DNA from: Amaricoccus solimangrovi
GTDB taxonomy: Bacteria; Pseudomonadota; Alphaproteobacteria; Rhodobacterales; Rhodobacteraceae
Assembly (NCBI RefSeq): GCF_006385685.1
Contig: NZ_VFRP01000010.1
Coordinates: 62,001 to 126,000 of the forward strand
Length of the DNA stretch: 64,000 nucleotides
Reading direction: 5' to 3'
The number at the start of each line of letters is the position of its first letter. The first letter of the stretch is position 1. Below the pieces are notes generated by a model. The model was not told the origin of the DNA. It did not search any database and saw only the letters and a program-made list of their open reading frames with translations. Shown piece by piece: positions 1 through 9,041 of this stretch. Both the position numbers and the translations under genes were made by a program.

Positions 1-797
1 AAATCCATCCGCTGTTTCACGGCGCTCCGGACACGACCGAGTTCCGGAAGCTCCGCAAGCGGATCGTGCGCCAGACGCGCGAGGCGATCGAGACCTATGG
101 CATGATCCGCCGCGGCGACCGCTGGCTGGTCTGCCTCTCCGGCGGCAAGGACAGCTACACGCTGCTCGCCGCGCTCGTGGAACTGAAGTGGCGCGGCCTG
201 CTGCCGGTCGATCTGCTCGCCTGCAATCTCGACCAGGGCCAGCCGGGCTTTCCGGCGACGGTGCTGCCCGAGTTCCTGACCCGGATGGGCGTGCCGCACC
301 GGATCGAGTACCAGGACACCTATTCGATCGTGATCGACAAGGTGCCGGCGAAAAAGACCTATTGCGCGCTTTGCTCGCGGCTCCGGCGCGGCAATCTCTA
401 CCGGATCGCGCGCGAGGAGGGCTGCGCCGCCGTCGTGCTCGGCCACCACCGCGACGACGTGATCGAGACCTTCCTGCTGAACCTCTTCCACGGCGGCAAG
501 CTCGCGGCGATGCCGCCGAAACTCCTGAACGACGAGGGCGATCTCTACGTGCACCGCCCGCTCGCCCTCGTCGCCGAGGCCGATTGCGAGAAGTTCGCGC
601 GGTCGATGAACTACCCGATCATCCCCTGCGACCTCTGCGGCAGCCAGGACGGGCTGCAGCGCCAGCGGATCAAGCGCATGGTCGACGAATGGGAGGCGCG
701 GAGCCCCGGCCGCCGCCAGATCCTGTTCCGCGCGCTGACCCAGGTGAACGCGAGCCACCTGCTCGACCCGGCCCTCTTCGACTTCAAGGGCCTCTGA
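1..797 (+). CDS. ttcA: tRNA 2-thiocytidine synthetase TtcA (5' end outside window)
   Basis: TtcA-family enzyme that thiolates cytidine 32 of some tRNAs using ATP and an iron-sulfur cluster. The frame is open from base 3 and reads IHPLF...EFRKLRKR before a GTG at 66. That matches the family's N-terminal leader, so the GTG is internal and the real start lies upstream of the window. Visible motifs are the PP-loop SGGKDS from base 138 and two Cys pairs, CALC at 363 and CDLC at 627. The family is known to carry two CxxC motifs. The C-terminus looks complete. Confidence 0.93.
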   Translation, partial: IHPLFHGAPDTTEFRKLRKRIVRQTREAIETYGMIRRGDRWLVCLSGGKDSYTLLAALVELKWRGLLPVDLLACNLDQGQPGFPATVLPEFLTRMGVPHRIEYQDTYSIVIDKVPAKKTYCALCSRLRRGNLYRIAREEGCAAVVLGHHRDDVIETFLLNLFHGGKLAAMPPKLLNDEGDLYVHRPLALVAEADCEKFARSMNYPIIPCDLCGSQDGLQRQRIKRMVDEWEARSPGRRQILFRALTQVNASHLLDPALFDFKGL

Positions 798-900
798 GCG
801 CGGGCGCTCCGGCTGCGGCGCGGCGTTCACCTTCAATGCGGCGCATTCCGCCCCCGGCGGATTAACGCTTGTTCACCCCCCGCGGGCCTAGCGTGCCGGC

Positions 901-2832
901 ATGGAGAACGAGCCTGACATTCCCGTCCCACCCGATCCGCGCGCGCTCTTCCGCCGCGTGCTCGGGGCCACGGTCGGCGCGCTGGGCGTCATCGCGCTTA
1001 CCCTCGCCATCGGGGCGCGCGCGCCGCTCGCCGGGCAGGCGGGCGCCAGGCGCGCGCTCGAGGCCGCGCGCGCGGAGACCGAGACGGCGCATGCGCTGCT
1101 CGGCGAGATCGCCACGCCAGTTCCCTTCGGTCATCGCGGGGGGCTCGACGCGCGGGTAGCGGCGCTCCGCGCGGCGGGGCTGCTCTCGGAAACGGCGGCC
1201 GGCGGCTTCTTCGCGATGTCGCACGATCTCACCGACCGGCCCGAGGCGCGGGCGCGGCTCGGCGCGCTCCTGACGACCGCGGTGCTGCCCGAGACCGACA
1301 GGCGGGCGCGGGAGGCCCTGGCCGGTCTCGCGGCGGCGGAGGCGCGCTGGGCGCGGCTTCTGCTCCTGCTCGCCGGCGGCGGCGCGCTGGCGGCGGGGGG
1401 GCTCCTGCTCTTCGTCGCGCTGCCCGCGGGAAGGCGGATCCGGGCCTGGGCGGCGCGGGCGGGCGAGGCCGAGCGCGAGAACCGGTTCCGCCTGCTTCAC
1501 GATCCGGTGACGGGGATGCCGAACGGCACCTTCCTGCGCGCGCATCTCGGCCGGCTCGTCGCGGGCGCGGACCGCGAGGCGACGCAGACGGCGGTGCTCC
1601 GGCTCGACATCGACAGGTTCGGGATGCTGCGCGACACGCTCGGCCCGCGCACCAGCGACGAGATCCTGCGCATGGTCGCGCGGCGGCTGCGCAACACGCT
1701 GCGCGCGGGGGATTTCGCCGCGCACATGGGCCATGACGATTTCGTCCTCGTCGCGAGCGGCCTCGCCGACGCCGGCGCGGCCGCCGCGATCGCCGCGCGG
1801 ACCCAGGCGGCGCTGTCGAAGCCCTTCGCGATCCGGGGCGGCACACAGCGGATCGCGACCAGCATCGGCGTCACCCTCGTCTCCGACGACGCGCCAGACA
1901 CCGAACGGGTGCTCGCCAACGCCGAGATCGCCCTCGCCGCCGCCGAGGCCGCGAACGGCGCCTGCGTGGTACGCTATTTCCGCGACGAGCTGCGCGTCGA
2001 GGTCGAGCGGCGCGAGGCGCTCTTCACCGAACTGCTCGCGGGGCTCGGGCGGGGCGAACTCGTGCCCTATTTCCAGCCGCAGATCTGCCTCCGGACCGGC
2101 GCCCTCGCCGGGTTCGAGGCGCTGGTGCGCTGGCGGCATCCGCGCCGGGGGGTGCTCGCGCCCGGCGCCTTCCTGGATTTCGCCGAGGACGCGGACCTGA
2201 CCGAGCGGATCGGCGAGGCGGTTCTCGGCCAGTCGCTCCGCGCGATCCGCGCCTGGGACCGGGCGAAGCTCGACGTGCCGCGCGTGGGCGTGAACTTCGC
2301 CGCGAAGCAGCTGCGCGACCCGGCGCTGATCGAGAAGATCAAGTGGGAGGTCGAGCGGGCCGACATCGACCCGTCGCGGCTGGCGATCGAGGTGCTGGAG
2401 ACGGTGATGATCCGGGGCGACGCCGACATGGTGGCGCGCAACCTGCGCGGCCTCGCCTCGGCGGGGTTCCACATCGAACTCGACGATTTCGGCACCGGCC
2501 ACGCCTCGCTCGCGAATCTCCGCCGGCTCATGGTCAACCGGATCAAGATCGACCGGAGCTTCGTCGACGGGATCGAGACCACCCCGGAGCAGCGCGAGAT
2601 CACCGCCTCGATGATCGCGATGGCGGGCGCGCTCGGCATCGGCACGCTGGCCGAGGGCGTGGAGAGCCGGGCGGCCGCCGAGGTGCTGCGCGAACTCGGC
2701 TGCGATCTCGCGCAGGGCTATCTGATCGCGAAGCCGATGCCGCTCGGCGAGACCTTCGACTGGCTGCGCGCCTTCGAGGCGGCGGGGAAGGGCGGGGCTT
2801 GCCGGGTCGCGGCCGGGCCGAATACACCTTGA
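901..2832 (+). CDS. GGDEF/EAL membrane protein, probable c-di-GMP phosphodiesterase
   Basis: A 643-residue c-di-GMP turnover protein. Two hydrophobic segments (about 21-41 and 149-170) bracket a short periplasmic region, followed by a GGDEF domain and a C-terminal EAL domain. The cyclase active-site motif is degenerate (GHDDF, residues 277-281). An RAGD inhibitory-site motif sits exactly five residues before it (268-271). The EAL half keeps its signature residues: EAL at 406-408, VNF, IEV, DDFGTG, IKIDRSF, AEGVES and QGY. The likely role is a phosphodiesterase whose GGDEF half binds c-di-GMP as an effector (inference). The ATG at 901 has only a weak ribosome site. It stands alone between ttcA and yidC. 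Confidence 0.9.
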   Translation: MENEPDIPVPPDPRALFRRVLGATVGALGVIALTLAIGARAPLAGQAGARRALEAARAETETAHALLGEIATPVPFGHRGGLDARVAALRAAGLLSETAAGGFFAMSHDLTDRPEARARLGALLTTAVLPETDRRAREALAGLAAAEARWARLLLLLAGGGALAAGGLLLFVALPAGRRIRAWAARAGEAERENRFRLLHDPVTGMPNGTFLRAHLGRLVAGADREATQTAVLRLDIDRFGMLRDTLGPRTSDEILRMVARRLRNTLRAGDFAAHMGHDDFVLVASGLADAGAAAAIAARTQAALSKPFAIRGGTQRIATSIGVTLVSDDAPDTERVLANAEIALAAAEAANGACVVRYFRDELRVEVERREALFTELLAGLGRGELVPYFQPQICLRTGALAGFEALVRWRHPRRGVLAPGAFLDFAEDADLTERIGEAVLGQSLRAIRAWDRAKLDVPRVGVNFAAKQLRDPALIEKIKWEVERADIDPSRLAIEVLETVMIRGDADMVARNLRGLASAGFHIELDDFGTGHASLANLRRLMVNRIKIDRSFVDGIETTPEQREITASMIAMAGALGIGTLAEGVESRAAAEVLRELGCDLAQGYLIAKPMPLGETFDWLRAFEAAGKGGACRVAAGPNTP

Positions 2833-2895
2833 CCTTTCAGGCGCGCGGCTGTTGAAGGCCTGTCAGTTTGCTTAGCTGACCGGAGAGCCGTCGCC

Positions 2896-4725
2896 ATGGA
2901 AGACCAGACCAAGAATCTGATCCTGGCGACTCTGCTCAGCATCGCGGTGCTGGTGCTCTGGATGTTCCTGTCGCCGATCCTCATCGGCACGCCGCCGGTC
3001 GACGAGACCCCCACCCCCGCCGTCACCGCCGAGCAGGGCGAGACCGGGGCCACCGCGCCCGCCCCCGCTGGCGGCGGCGCGCCCGAGCTCGCCGCCGCGC
3101 CGACGGTGACCCGCGCCGAGGCGCTGGGCGAGACCCAGCGCGTGCGGATCGACACCGCTCGTCTCGGCGGCTCGCTTTCGCTGCGCGGCGGGCGGATCGA
3201 CGATCTCGACCTGAAGGACTACCGCGAGACCATCGCGAAGGATTCGCCCGACGTCACGCTTCTGACCCCCGCCGGGGTGGCGCATGCCTATTACGCGCTC
3301 TACGGCTGGTCCCCCTCGGGCGGCCTGCCCGCCTCGGCCGTGCCGGGCCCGGCGACCAACTGGACGGTCGAGGGCAACGACACGCTGACCGAGACGACCC
3401 CGGTCACGCTCAGCTGGGACAACGGCCAGGGCCTCGTCTTCCGGCGCGAGATGGCGATCGACAAGAACTACATGTTCACGATCACCCAGACGGTCGAGAA
3501 CAACACCGGCGCCGAGGTGAAGCTCGCCCCCTATGGCATCATCGCCCGCCACGGCATGCCGGCGGACCTGCTGAACTTCTACATCCTGCACGAGGGCGTG
3601 ATCGGCGCCGCGGACGGCCAGCTGACCGAGATCAAGTACAAGAACGTCATGGAGCTGCCGACCGACGCCGCCGAGGGCGGCGCCGCGCTCGAGAAGATCG
3701 ACGTGAAGGACAACGGCTGGATCGGCTTCACCGACCATTACTGGATGACCACGCTGATCCCGCCGCCGGGCCAGCCCTTCACGGCGGTCTCCAAGTACAC
3801 GGCCGCCACCGATACCTTCCAGACCGACGTGCGGATGCCGCTCGTCACCGTCGCCCCCGGCCAGACCGCGAGCTCCACCACCTCGCTCTTCGCCGGCGCG
3901 AAGGAATGGGCGACGATCCGCGACTACCAGAACGACATGCATATCGACCGCTTCGTCGATTCGATCGACTGGGGCTGGTTCTTCTTCCTGACCAAGCCGA
4001 TCTTCTGGATGCTGCACCACCTGCACATGCTGATCGGCAACATGGGCCTCGCGATCATCGGCCTGACCTTCTTCATCAAGGCGCTGCTCTTCCCGCTCGC
4101 CTACAAGTCCTACGTCTCGATGTCGAAGATGAAGGCGCTGCAGCCCGAGCTCGAGAAGATCAAGGAGAAGGCGGGCGACGACCGGATGAAGGTCCAGACC
4201 GAGATGATGGCGCTCTACAAGCGCGAGAAGGTCAACCCGGCCGCCGGCTGTCTGCCGATCCTGCTGCAGGTGCCGATCTTCTTCTCGCTCTACAAGGTGA
4301 TCTTCGTCACGCTGGAACTGAGGCACGCGCCGTTCTTCGGCTGGATCCAGGACCTCTCGGCGCCCGACCCGTCGTCGATCCTCAATCTCTTCGGCCTGCT
4401 GCCCTGGGCGACGCCCGCGGCGACGAGCCCGTTGCACATCATCTCCATCGGGGTCTGGCCGATCCTGCTCGGCATCTCGATGTGGCTGCAGCAGAAGCTC
4501 AATCCGGCGCCGGCGGACAAGACCCAGGCGCAGATCTTCGCCTGGATGCCCTGGGTCTTCATGTTCATGCTGGGACGTTTCGCGAGCGGCCTCGTGATCT
4601 ACTGGGTCGCGAACAACACGATCACCTTCACCCAGCAGTACCTGATCATGCGCAGCCAGGGCATCAAGCCGGACGTCTTCGGCAACATGTTCGGCTTCCG
4701 GGGCAAGTCGAAGAAGGCCGGGTAG
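2896..4725 (+). CDS. yidC: membrane protein insertase YidC
   Basis: A 609-residue inner-membrane insertase that integrates and folds membrane proteins with or without SecYEG. It has the Gram-negative layout: an N-terminal anchor (about residues 9-29), a large periplasmic domain (about 40-350) and a five-helix conserved core from about 360. The core carries the LTFFIKALLFPL segment and the cytoplasmic SMSKMKALQPEL hairpin. The groove position that is Arg in E. coli is Lys here, keeping the charge. The MOSC gene begins one base after its stop. rpmH and rnpA, often upstream of yidC in bacteria, are not in the adjacent sequence. Confidence 0.97.
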   Translation: MEDQTKNLILATLLSIAVLVLWMFLSPILIGTPPVDETPTPAVTAEQGETGATAPAPAGGGAPELAAAPTVTRAEALGETQRVRIDTARLGGSLSLRGGRIDDLDLKDYRETIAKDSPDVTLLTPAGVAHAYYALYGWSPSGGLPASAVPGPATNWTVEGNDTLTETTPVTLSWDNGQGLVFRREMAIDKNYMFTITQTVENNTGAEVKLAPYGIIARHGMPADLLNFYILHEGVIGAADGQLTEIKYKNVMELPTDAAEGGAALEKIDVKDNGWIGFTDHYWMTTLIPPPGQPFTAVSKYTAATDTFQTDVRMPLVTVAPGQTASSTTSLFAGAKEWATIRDYQNDMHIDRFVDSIDWGWFFFLTKPIFWMLHHLHMLIGNMGLAIIGLTFFIKALLFPLAYKSYVSMSKMKALQPELEKIKEKAGDDRMKVQTEMMALYKREKVNPAAGCLPILLQVPIFFSLYKVIFVTLELRHAPFFGWIQDLSAPDPSSILNLFGLLPWATPAATSPLHIISIGVWPILLGISMWLQQKLNPAPADKTQAQIFAWMPWVFMFMLGRFASGLVIYWVANNTITFTQQYLIMRSQGIKPDVFGNMFGFRGKSKKAG

Positions 4726-4726
4726 C

Positions 4727-5482
4727 ATGGCGCGGGTCAGCCATCTCTGGCGCCACCCGATCAAGGGCCATGGCGCCGAGGCGGTGCGCGAGACGAGGCT
4801 CGCCCCCAGCGAGACCATGCCCTGGGACCGGGTCTGGGCGATCGCCCACGACGCGGCCCGGATCACCCCCGGGGCGACCGGCTGGATGCCCTGCGCGAAC
4901 TTCGCGCGGGGCGCGCGCACGCCCGCGCTGATGGCGATCCGCGCCAGGATGGACGAGGAGGCGGGGACCGTGACGCTGACCCATCCGCGGATGCCGGAAC
5001 TGACCGTCGATCCCGACCTGCCCGAGGATGCCGAGCGCCTCGTCGCCTGGGCGCGGGGCCTCGCGGAGGAGGGCCGCGTGGCGCCGGCCTTCGTGGTGCG
5101 CCCGACGCGCGGCATGACCGACAGCGGCTTTCCCTCGATCGCGATCCTCAACCGCGCGAGTCTCGCCGCGCTCTCGGAACGCGCCGGGCAGCCGCTCGCG
5201 ATGGAGCGGTTCCGGGGCAACGTCTGGCTCGACGGGCTCGAGCCCTGGGCCGAATTCGACCTCGTCGGCCGGGAGATCCGGATCGGCGAGTCGCTGCTGC
5301 TCGTGCGCGAGCGCATCACCCGCTGCCGCGCGACCGGGGCCAGTCCGGAAACCGGGCGGATCGACGTCGACACGCTCGGCCTGCTCCAGTCCGGCTGGGG
5401 CCACCGGGATTTCGGCGTCTACGCCGAAGTCGTCGAGGGCGGCCGCGTCGCGCTGGGCGATCCCGCGGAGGTGATGGCGTGA
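4727..5482 (+). CDS. MOSC domain-containing protein
   Basis: A 251-residue protein with an N-terminal MOSC beta-barrel segment (VSHLWRHPIKG at residues 4-14) and a C-terminal MOSC domain. The MOSC domain contains the conserved cysteine stretch TRCRATGASPETG near residue 205. The MOSC fold is also found at the C-terminus of molybdenum cofactor sulfurases and is thought to carry sulfur or molybdopterin-bound metal. The actual substrate is unknown. Its position between yidC and yihA with near-zero spacing suggests co-transcription, and this arrangement is common in Rhodobacterales. No cysteine-desulfurase domain is attached, so it is not a full cofactor sulfurase. Confidence 0.88.
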   Translation: MARVSHLWRHPIKGHGAEAVRETRLAPSETMPWDRVWAIAHDAARITPGATGWMPCANFARGARTPALMAIRARMDEEAGTVTLTHPRMPELTVDPDLPEDAERLVAWARGLAEEGRVAPAFVVRPTRGMTDSGFPSIAILNRASLAALSERAGQPLAMERFRGNVWLDGLEPWAEFDLVGREIRIGESLLLVRERITRCRATGASPETGRIDVDTLGLLQSGWGHRDFGVYAEVVEGGRVALGDPAEVMA

Positions 5483-6129
5483 AACCGGTCTTCACCCTCG
5501 CCCCGGAACCCGCCCCCGAGGAGGTGGAGGCCGGGCGCAAGCTCTTCGCCGGCCCCTGCGACTTTCTCAAGGGCGTCGTCGCGATGGACGGCCTGCCGCC
5601 GGCCGACCGGCTGGAGGTGTGTTTCGCCGGCCGCTCCAACGTCGGCAAGTCGAGCCTCATCAACGCGCTGACCGGACGCAAGGCGCTCGCCCGCGCGTCG
5701 AACACGCCGGGCCGGACGCAGGAGATCAACTTCTTCACCCTGGGCGAACAGTTCTACCTCGTCGACCTGCCGGGCTACGGTTTCGCCGAGGCGCCGAAGC
5801 CGGTGGTCGAGAAATGGCAGGCGCTGCTGCGCGCCTATCTTTCCGGGCGGCCGACGCTGCGCCGCGTCATGCTGCTCATCGACGCGCGCCACGGGATCAA
5901 GGCGGTGGACGAGGAGATCATGACCTTGCTCAACCGCGCCGCCGTGACCTTCCAGGTCGTGCTCACCAAGGCGGACAAGCCGCGCGGCGGGGCGCTCAAC
6001 GCCACCGTCGCGGAAGTGGCCGAGCGTCTCGGCAAGCAGCCGGCGGCCTTTCCGGAAATCCTCCTCACCTCGTCGGAGAGCGGCGCGGGAATCGAGCAAC
6101 TCAGGGCTGTCATCGCCGCGATGCATTGA
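5479..6129 (+). CDS. yihA: ribosome biogenesis GTPase YihA/YsxC (EngB)
   Basis: A 216-residue TRAFAC GTPase needed for late large-subunit ribosome assembly and normal division. G1 is GRSNVGKS at residues 51-58, G2 lies in ASNTPGRTQE, G3 is DLPGYG, G4 is TKADK and G5 is TSS. Length and motif order match the EngB family. It starts with GTG inside the MOSC gene's GTGA stop overlap, indicating translational coupling with the yidC-MOSC transcript. In many Rhodobacterales argB follows; here an unrelated small gene does. Confidence 0.95.
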   Translation: MKPVFTLAPEPAPEEVEAGRKLFAGPCDFLKGVVAMDGLPPADRLEVCFAGRSNVGKSSLINALTGRKALARASNTPGRTQEINFFTLGEQFYLVDLPGYGFAEAPKPVVEKWQALLRAYLSGRPTLRRVMLLIDARHGIKAVDEEIMTLLNRAAVTFQVVLTKADKPRGGALNATVAEVAERLGKQPAAFPEILLTSSESGAGIEQLRAVIAAMH

Positions 6130-6178
6130 CCATGGGCGGTATTCTATATTTGTTTCCCTGCCCGGGCATGGCATACTA

Positions 6179-6200
6179 ATCCTCGAGTTTTGCTCGGGAT
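6179..6200. terminator. possible terminator hairpin after yihA
   Basis: Imperfect inverted repeat in which ATCC-CGAG pairs with CTCG-GGAT around a TTTTG loop, with one bulged base. It lies 50 bases past the yihA stop. No uridine tract follows, so termination is only a guess. Confidence 0.3.
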
Positions 6201-6315
6201 TCGGCGGAAAAAATGCGTCTCGACCAGCGTGGGGCCGCGAACGGAGTTGACCTTTCGCCGCAAGATATTTGAACTGACATGGCTTGCTCACGAGTATGAG
6301 TGACGAGGGGTGGGA

Positions 6316-6681
6316 ATGAATGACGAAGCATTGATCCGGGTCGCCCTGCGCGCGGCGCTCGATCACATCCTGGAACTCGACGGGGAGCGTCCGTTGACGG
6401 ACGCGGAATGGGACGAGCGGCCCGACGCCGATCCGGAGCTTTTCTCCGCGCTGGTCAGCGCCGGCCATGTCGCGCTGAGCACGGCCCGGGCCTGCGGCGC
6501 GACGCGGGAGCGGGAAGTTCCCGCCCGCCACCTGCGCGTCGGTCCCGGCAAGCGGCCCGGCCATCTCCGCGTCCAGCATCTGCCGACCGGCGCCGTGGTC
6601 GAGGTGAGCCATCTCACCCCGCAGGTCGACGCCTCGCTCGCCCTCGGCATGGTCCGCGCCGCCTTCGAACAGCGCGCATGA
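6316..6681 (+). CDS. hypothetical protein (121 residues)
   Basis: I do not recognise this protein. It is 121 residues with no membrane segment. The N-terminal half is acidic and probably helical (residues about 1-50). The C-terminal half contains a short beta-rich stretch with VPARHLRVGPGKRPGHLRV near residue 75, followed by HLPTGAVVEVSHL. The ATG at 6316 is chosen because GAGGGG lies five bases upstream; a GTG two codons earlier is possible. It follows a 186-base gap after yihA, so it probably has its own promoter. Codon use resembles the neighbours. Confidence 0.7.
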   Translation: MNDEALIRVALRAALDHILELDGERPLTDAEWDERPDADPELFSALVSAGHVALSTARACGATREREVPARHLRVGPGKRPGHLRVQHLPTGAVVEVSHLTPQVDASLALGMVRAAFEQRA

Positions 6682-6729
6682 CGGCTCATCCGGCGCGGGC
6701 CGCCGGATGACACGCGGGCGGCGTCCTTC

Positions 6730-6948
6730 TCAGGGCGCCGCGTCGGGTTCGCGCGAGTCGAGGCGGGCGCGAAGCTCGGCGATCTCCGCCTCGGCGGCGG
6801 CGAAGCGGGCGACGAGCGCGTGATGCTCGGCGAGATCCACCCGCGGCCCCGCGTTGAGATGCCCGAAGATCCAGCGCAGCACCCAGCCGAGCAGCATGGC
6901 CCCGAAGAGCGCGCCGGCGAGGGCGAGCGTAAGCTGTTCCTGGTTCAT
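6730..6948 (-). CDS. small single-pass membrane protein
   Basis: A 72-residue protein with one transmembrane helix (about residues 8-28, LALAGALFGAMLLGWVLRWIF) and a cytoplasmic coiled-coil-like tail rich in Ala, Glu and Arg (about 40-65). The start overlaps the stop of the upstream OmpA-family gene by four bases (ATGA), so the two are translationally coupled and probably act together in the envelope. Specific function unknown. Confidence 0.8.
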   Translation of the reverse strand: MNQEQLTLALAGALFGAMLLGWVLRWIFGHLNAGPRVDLAEHHALVARFAAAEAEIAELRARLDSREPDAAP

Positions 6949-8945
6949 TCGTCTCCCGATCCTTGCGGCGGCGGGGGTGCCACCTCCTCCGGCGCGGTCT
7001 CCACCGTGGCCCGCGGCGCGGGGGCCACCACCGTCGTGCCTGGCGCCGGCGCCGCCCCCGGGGTGCCTTCCGCCGTGTCCGGGGAAGCATCCGGCGCCGA
7101 GGTGACGCGGATGGTGATCCGCCGGTTCTTCGCCCGGCCCGCCTCGGTCGCGTTGTCGGCGATCGGCTCGGCCTCGCCATAACCCTTCGCGGTCAGCGTC
7201 ACGCCCTCGGGGATCTCGGCGCGAAGCGCCGCCACCACCGCCTCCGCCCGGCTCTGGCTGAGGCGCAGGTTGCCGGCGTCCGAGCCTTGGGAATCGGTAT
7301 GCCCGCCAAGCTCGAACCCCGCGCCCGGGCAGCCGCGCAGCACGTCCGCGATCGCAAGGATCGTGCCGTGGCTCTCCGGATCGATCTCGGCGGAGCCCGG
7401 GGCGAAGGCGATCTGCGAATCATCGAGGATCGCCGTCACGTCCTCGCTGCAATGCGCGGCGGTCTCGGGCGCCGGCGCGGCCGGGGGCGGGGGCGCCGGC
7501 GGGCGGTCGGGCGGCGCCGGGGCGGGCGGGGGTACGAGCGTCAGTTCCGCCGCGGCGCCGTCCCCGAGCTTCTCTGCGAGCAGGGCGCGGACGCGCGCGT
7601 TGGTTCCGACATCCGCGCCCTCGCCCCGGAGCGTGACCTGGTCCGGCGTCACCTCGGCCGCGCCCTCGCGAAGTTCGGAAAGCGCCGCGAGGGCGACCAG
7701 CACGCGGCTCGGCCAGCCGTCGGGCAGCGAGGGATCGATCACCGTCTCGTTCGTCACCCGGTCATGGCCCGCGAGCGCCGCCGCGTAGCTCTCGATCGCG
7801 TCGCGCGAGGTCGCGTTCTGGAGCGCCCCGGAGAGGCGCAGCGCGCCATCCGCTCCGAGCCGCGCGTCGAATCGCGGCGCGTAGTGCTCCGCCCCGTCCG
7901 GTCCGGCGGCGGTGCGCGGCGGGGCGATCGTGTTGAGGCTGAAGCCTTCGGGCAGGTCGCGGCCGAGGCGCGCGCCGGCCTCGGCGAGCCGCGCGGGATC
8001 CATGCCCTCGGGGCCGGTCAGCGTCGCCTCGAGGTCGCGGATCGCGAACCGGCCGCCGCCGAGCGCGCGCAGCGCGTCGAGCCCCGTCACCACCGCCGCC
8101 GTCCAGTCGGCCGAGGGCGCGCCGAGGCCGATGGCGCAATCCGGATCGCCCTCGGCGCCGAGCCGATGGGCGGCGACGCTGATCTCCACCACGTCGGCGA
8201 CGCTCTCCGCCGAGCAGGCCTCGAAATGACCGCTTTCGCCGGTCGAGACGAAATCGATCCGGAAGGGCGAGATGACTTGCCGGGGCGCGGTGACGTCGAG
8301 CGTCAGCATCACGCTGCGCGGCCGCGCCCCGCGCAACGCCGCCTCGAGCGCGCGCCGCGCCTCCTCGGTCTCGACGGCGGCGGCGACGCGCACATGGCCG
8401 GGGTCGATGCTGACCTTCGAGCGCGGCGCCTGCCGGAGCGCGCGCAGGCCGAGCGCGAGCGCGTCGGTCCAGCCGGCGGGGATGGGCTCCTCCGCCGTCT
8501 GCAGCATGTCGCTCACCGTGCCGCCGAGGCCTGCGTCCTCGAGCCCGGTCCGGATCGCCGCGCGCCCGCCGCGCGCCGGAACGAGGCCGATCAGCGAGAC
8601 CTCGTCGCCGTCGCGCAGCAGTTCGAGCGAGAAATCGGGCGGGGCGACCGGGTCGGCGGCCCTGACCGTCACATGGTCCCGGACCCGGCCCTCGTCGACG
8701 AGGGAGCGGGCGACCGCGACGGCGCGCACCCGCGCCGCCTCGTCGGGGGCCTCGCCCGAGAGCGCGACGACGAGCCCGTCGGTCGTGACCCGCGCCCAGT
8801 CCTGCCCGGCCTCCGAGAGCGCGCCCGCGACCTCCGCGCGCGAGGCGGCCTCGAACCGCGCGACGCCGAGCCGGGCGAGTTCGAAGGCGCCGGCTCCCGC
8901 CGCGCCGAAGGCGATCACGCCGAAGATGAGGGCCGCTGGCCGCAT
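6945..8945 (-). CDS. OmpA-family envelope protein with BON-like repeats
   Basis: A 666-residue periplasmic or membrane-anchored protein. It has an N-terminal hydrophobic segment (about residues 4-24) and a long central region with repeated BON-like modules. These show recurring patterns such as GxVxxxxxRxAI and LSGALQNATSRDAIE. A Pro-rich linker (about 490-520) leads to a C-terminal OmpA peptidoglycan-binding domain with FAPGSAEIDP, GHTDSQGSD, LSQSRAEAV and KNRRITI. The OmpA domain should tether the protein to peptidoglycan. The role of the central part is not known. It is co-transcribed with the small membrane protein downstream. Confidence 0.88.
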   Translation of the reverse strand: MRPAALIFGVIAFGAAGAGAFELARLGVARFEAASRAEVAGALSEAGQDWARVTTDGLVVALSGEAPDEAARVRAVAVARSLVDEGRVRDHVTVRAADPVAPPDFSLELLRDGDEVSLIGLVPARGGRAAIRTGLEDAGLGGTVSDMLQTAEEPIPAGWTDALALGLRALRQAPRSKVSIDPGHVRVAAAVETEEARRALEAALRGARPRSVMLTLDVTAPRQVISPFRIDFVSTGESGHFEACSAESVADVVEISVAAHRLGAEGDPDCAIGLGAPSADWTAAVVTGLDALRALGGGRFAIRDLEATLTGPEGMDPARLAEAGARLGRDLPEGFSLNTIAPPRTAAGPDGAEHYAPRFDARLGADGALRLSGALQNATSRDAIESYAAALAGHDRVTNETVIDPSLPDGWPSRVLVALAALSELREGAAEVTPDQVTLRGEGADVGTNARVRALLAEKLGDGAAAELTLVPPPAPAPPDRPPAPPPPAAPAPETAAHCSEDVTAILDDSQIAFAPGSAEIDPESHGTILAIADVLRGCPGAGFELGGHTDSQGSDAGNLRLSQSRAEAVVAALRAEIPEGVTLTAKGYGEAEPIADNATEAGRAKNRRITIRVTSAPDASPDTAEGTPGAAPAPGTTVVAPAPRATVETAPEEVAPPPPQGSGDE

Positions 8946-9041
8946 CGATCAGGTTGCCTCGATTGTCTCCCCGGGCCGCGCGCCCAGCGGGCGGCCGCCG
9001 TGTTTACCCCCAAGCCGCGGGGCGCTTCAACGGCCCGGCCC

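Noticed and set aside
2872-5373. An 833-codon minus-strand open frame across yidC and the MOSC gene
   Set aside because: Low-complexity, no motif, and antisense to two well-supported genes.
6247-6280. Promoter TTGACC upstream of the unknown gene at 6316
   Set aside because: No acceptable -10 hexamer at 16-18 bases; left out of the features.
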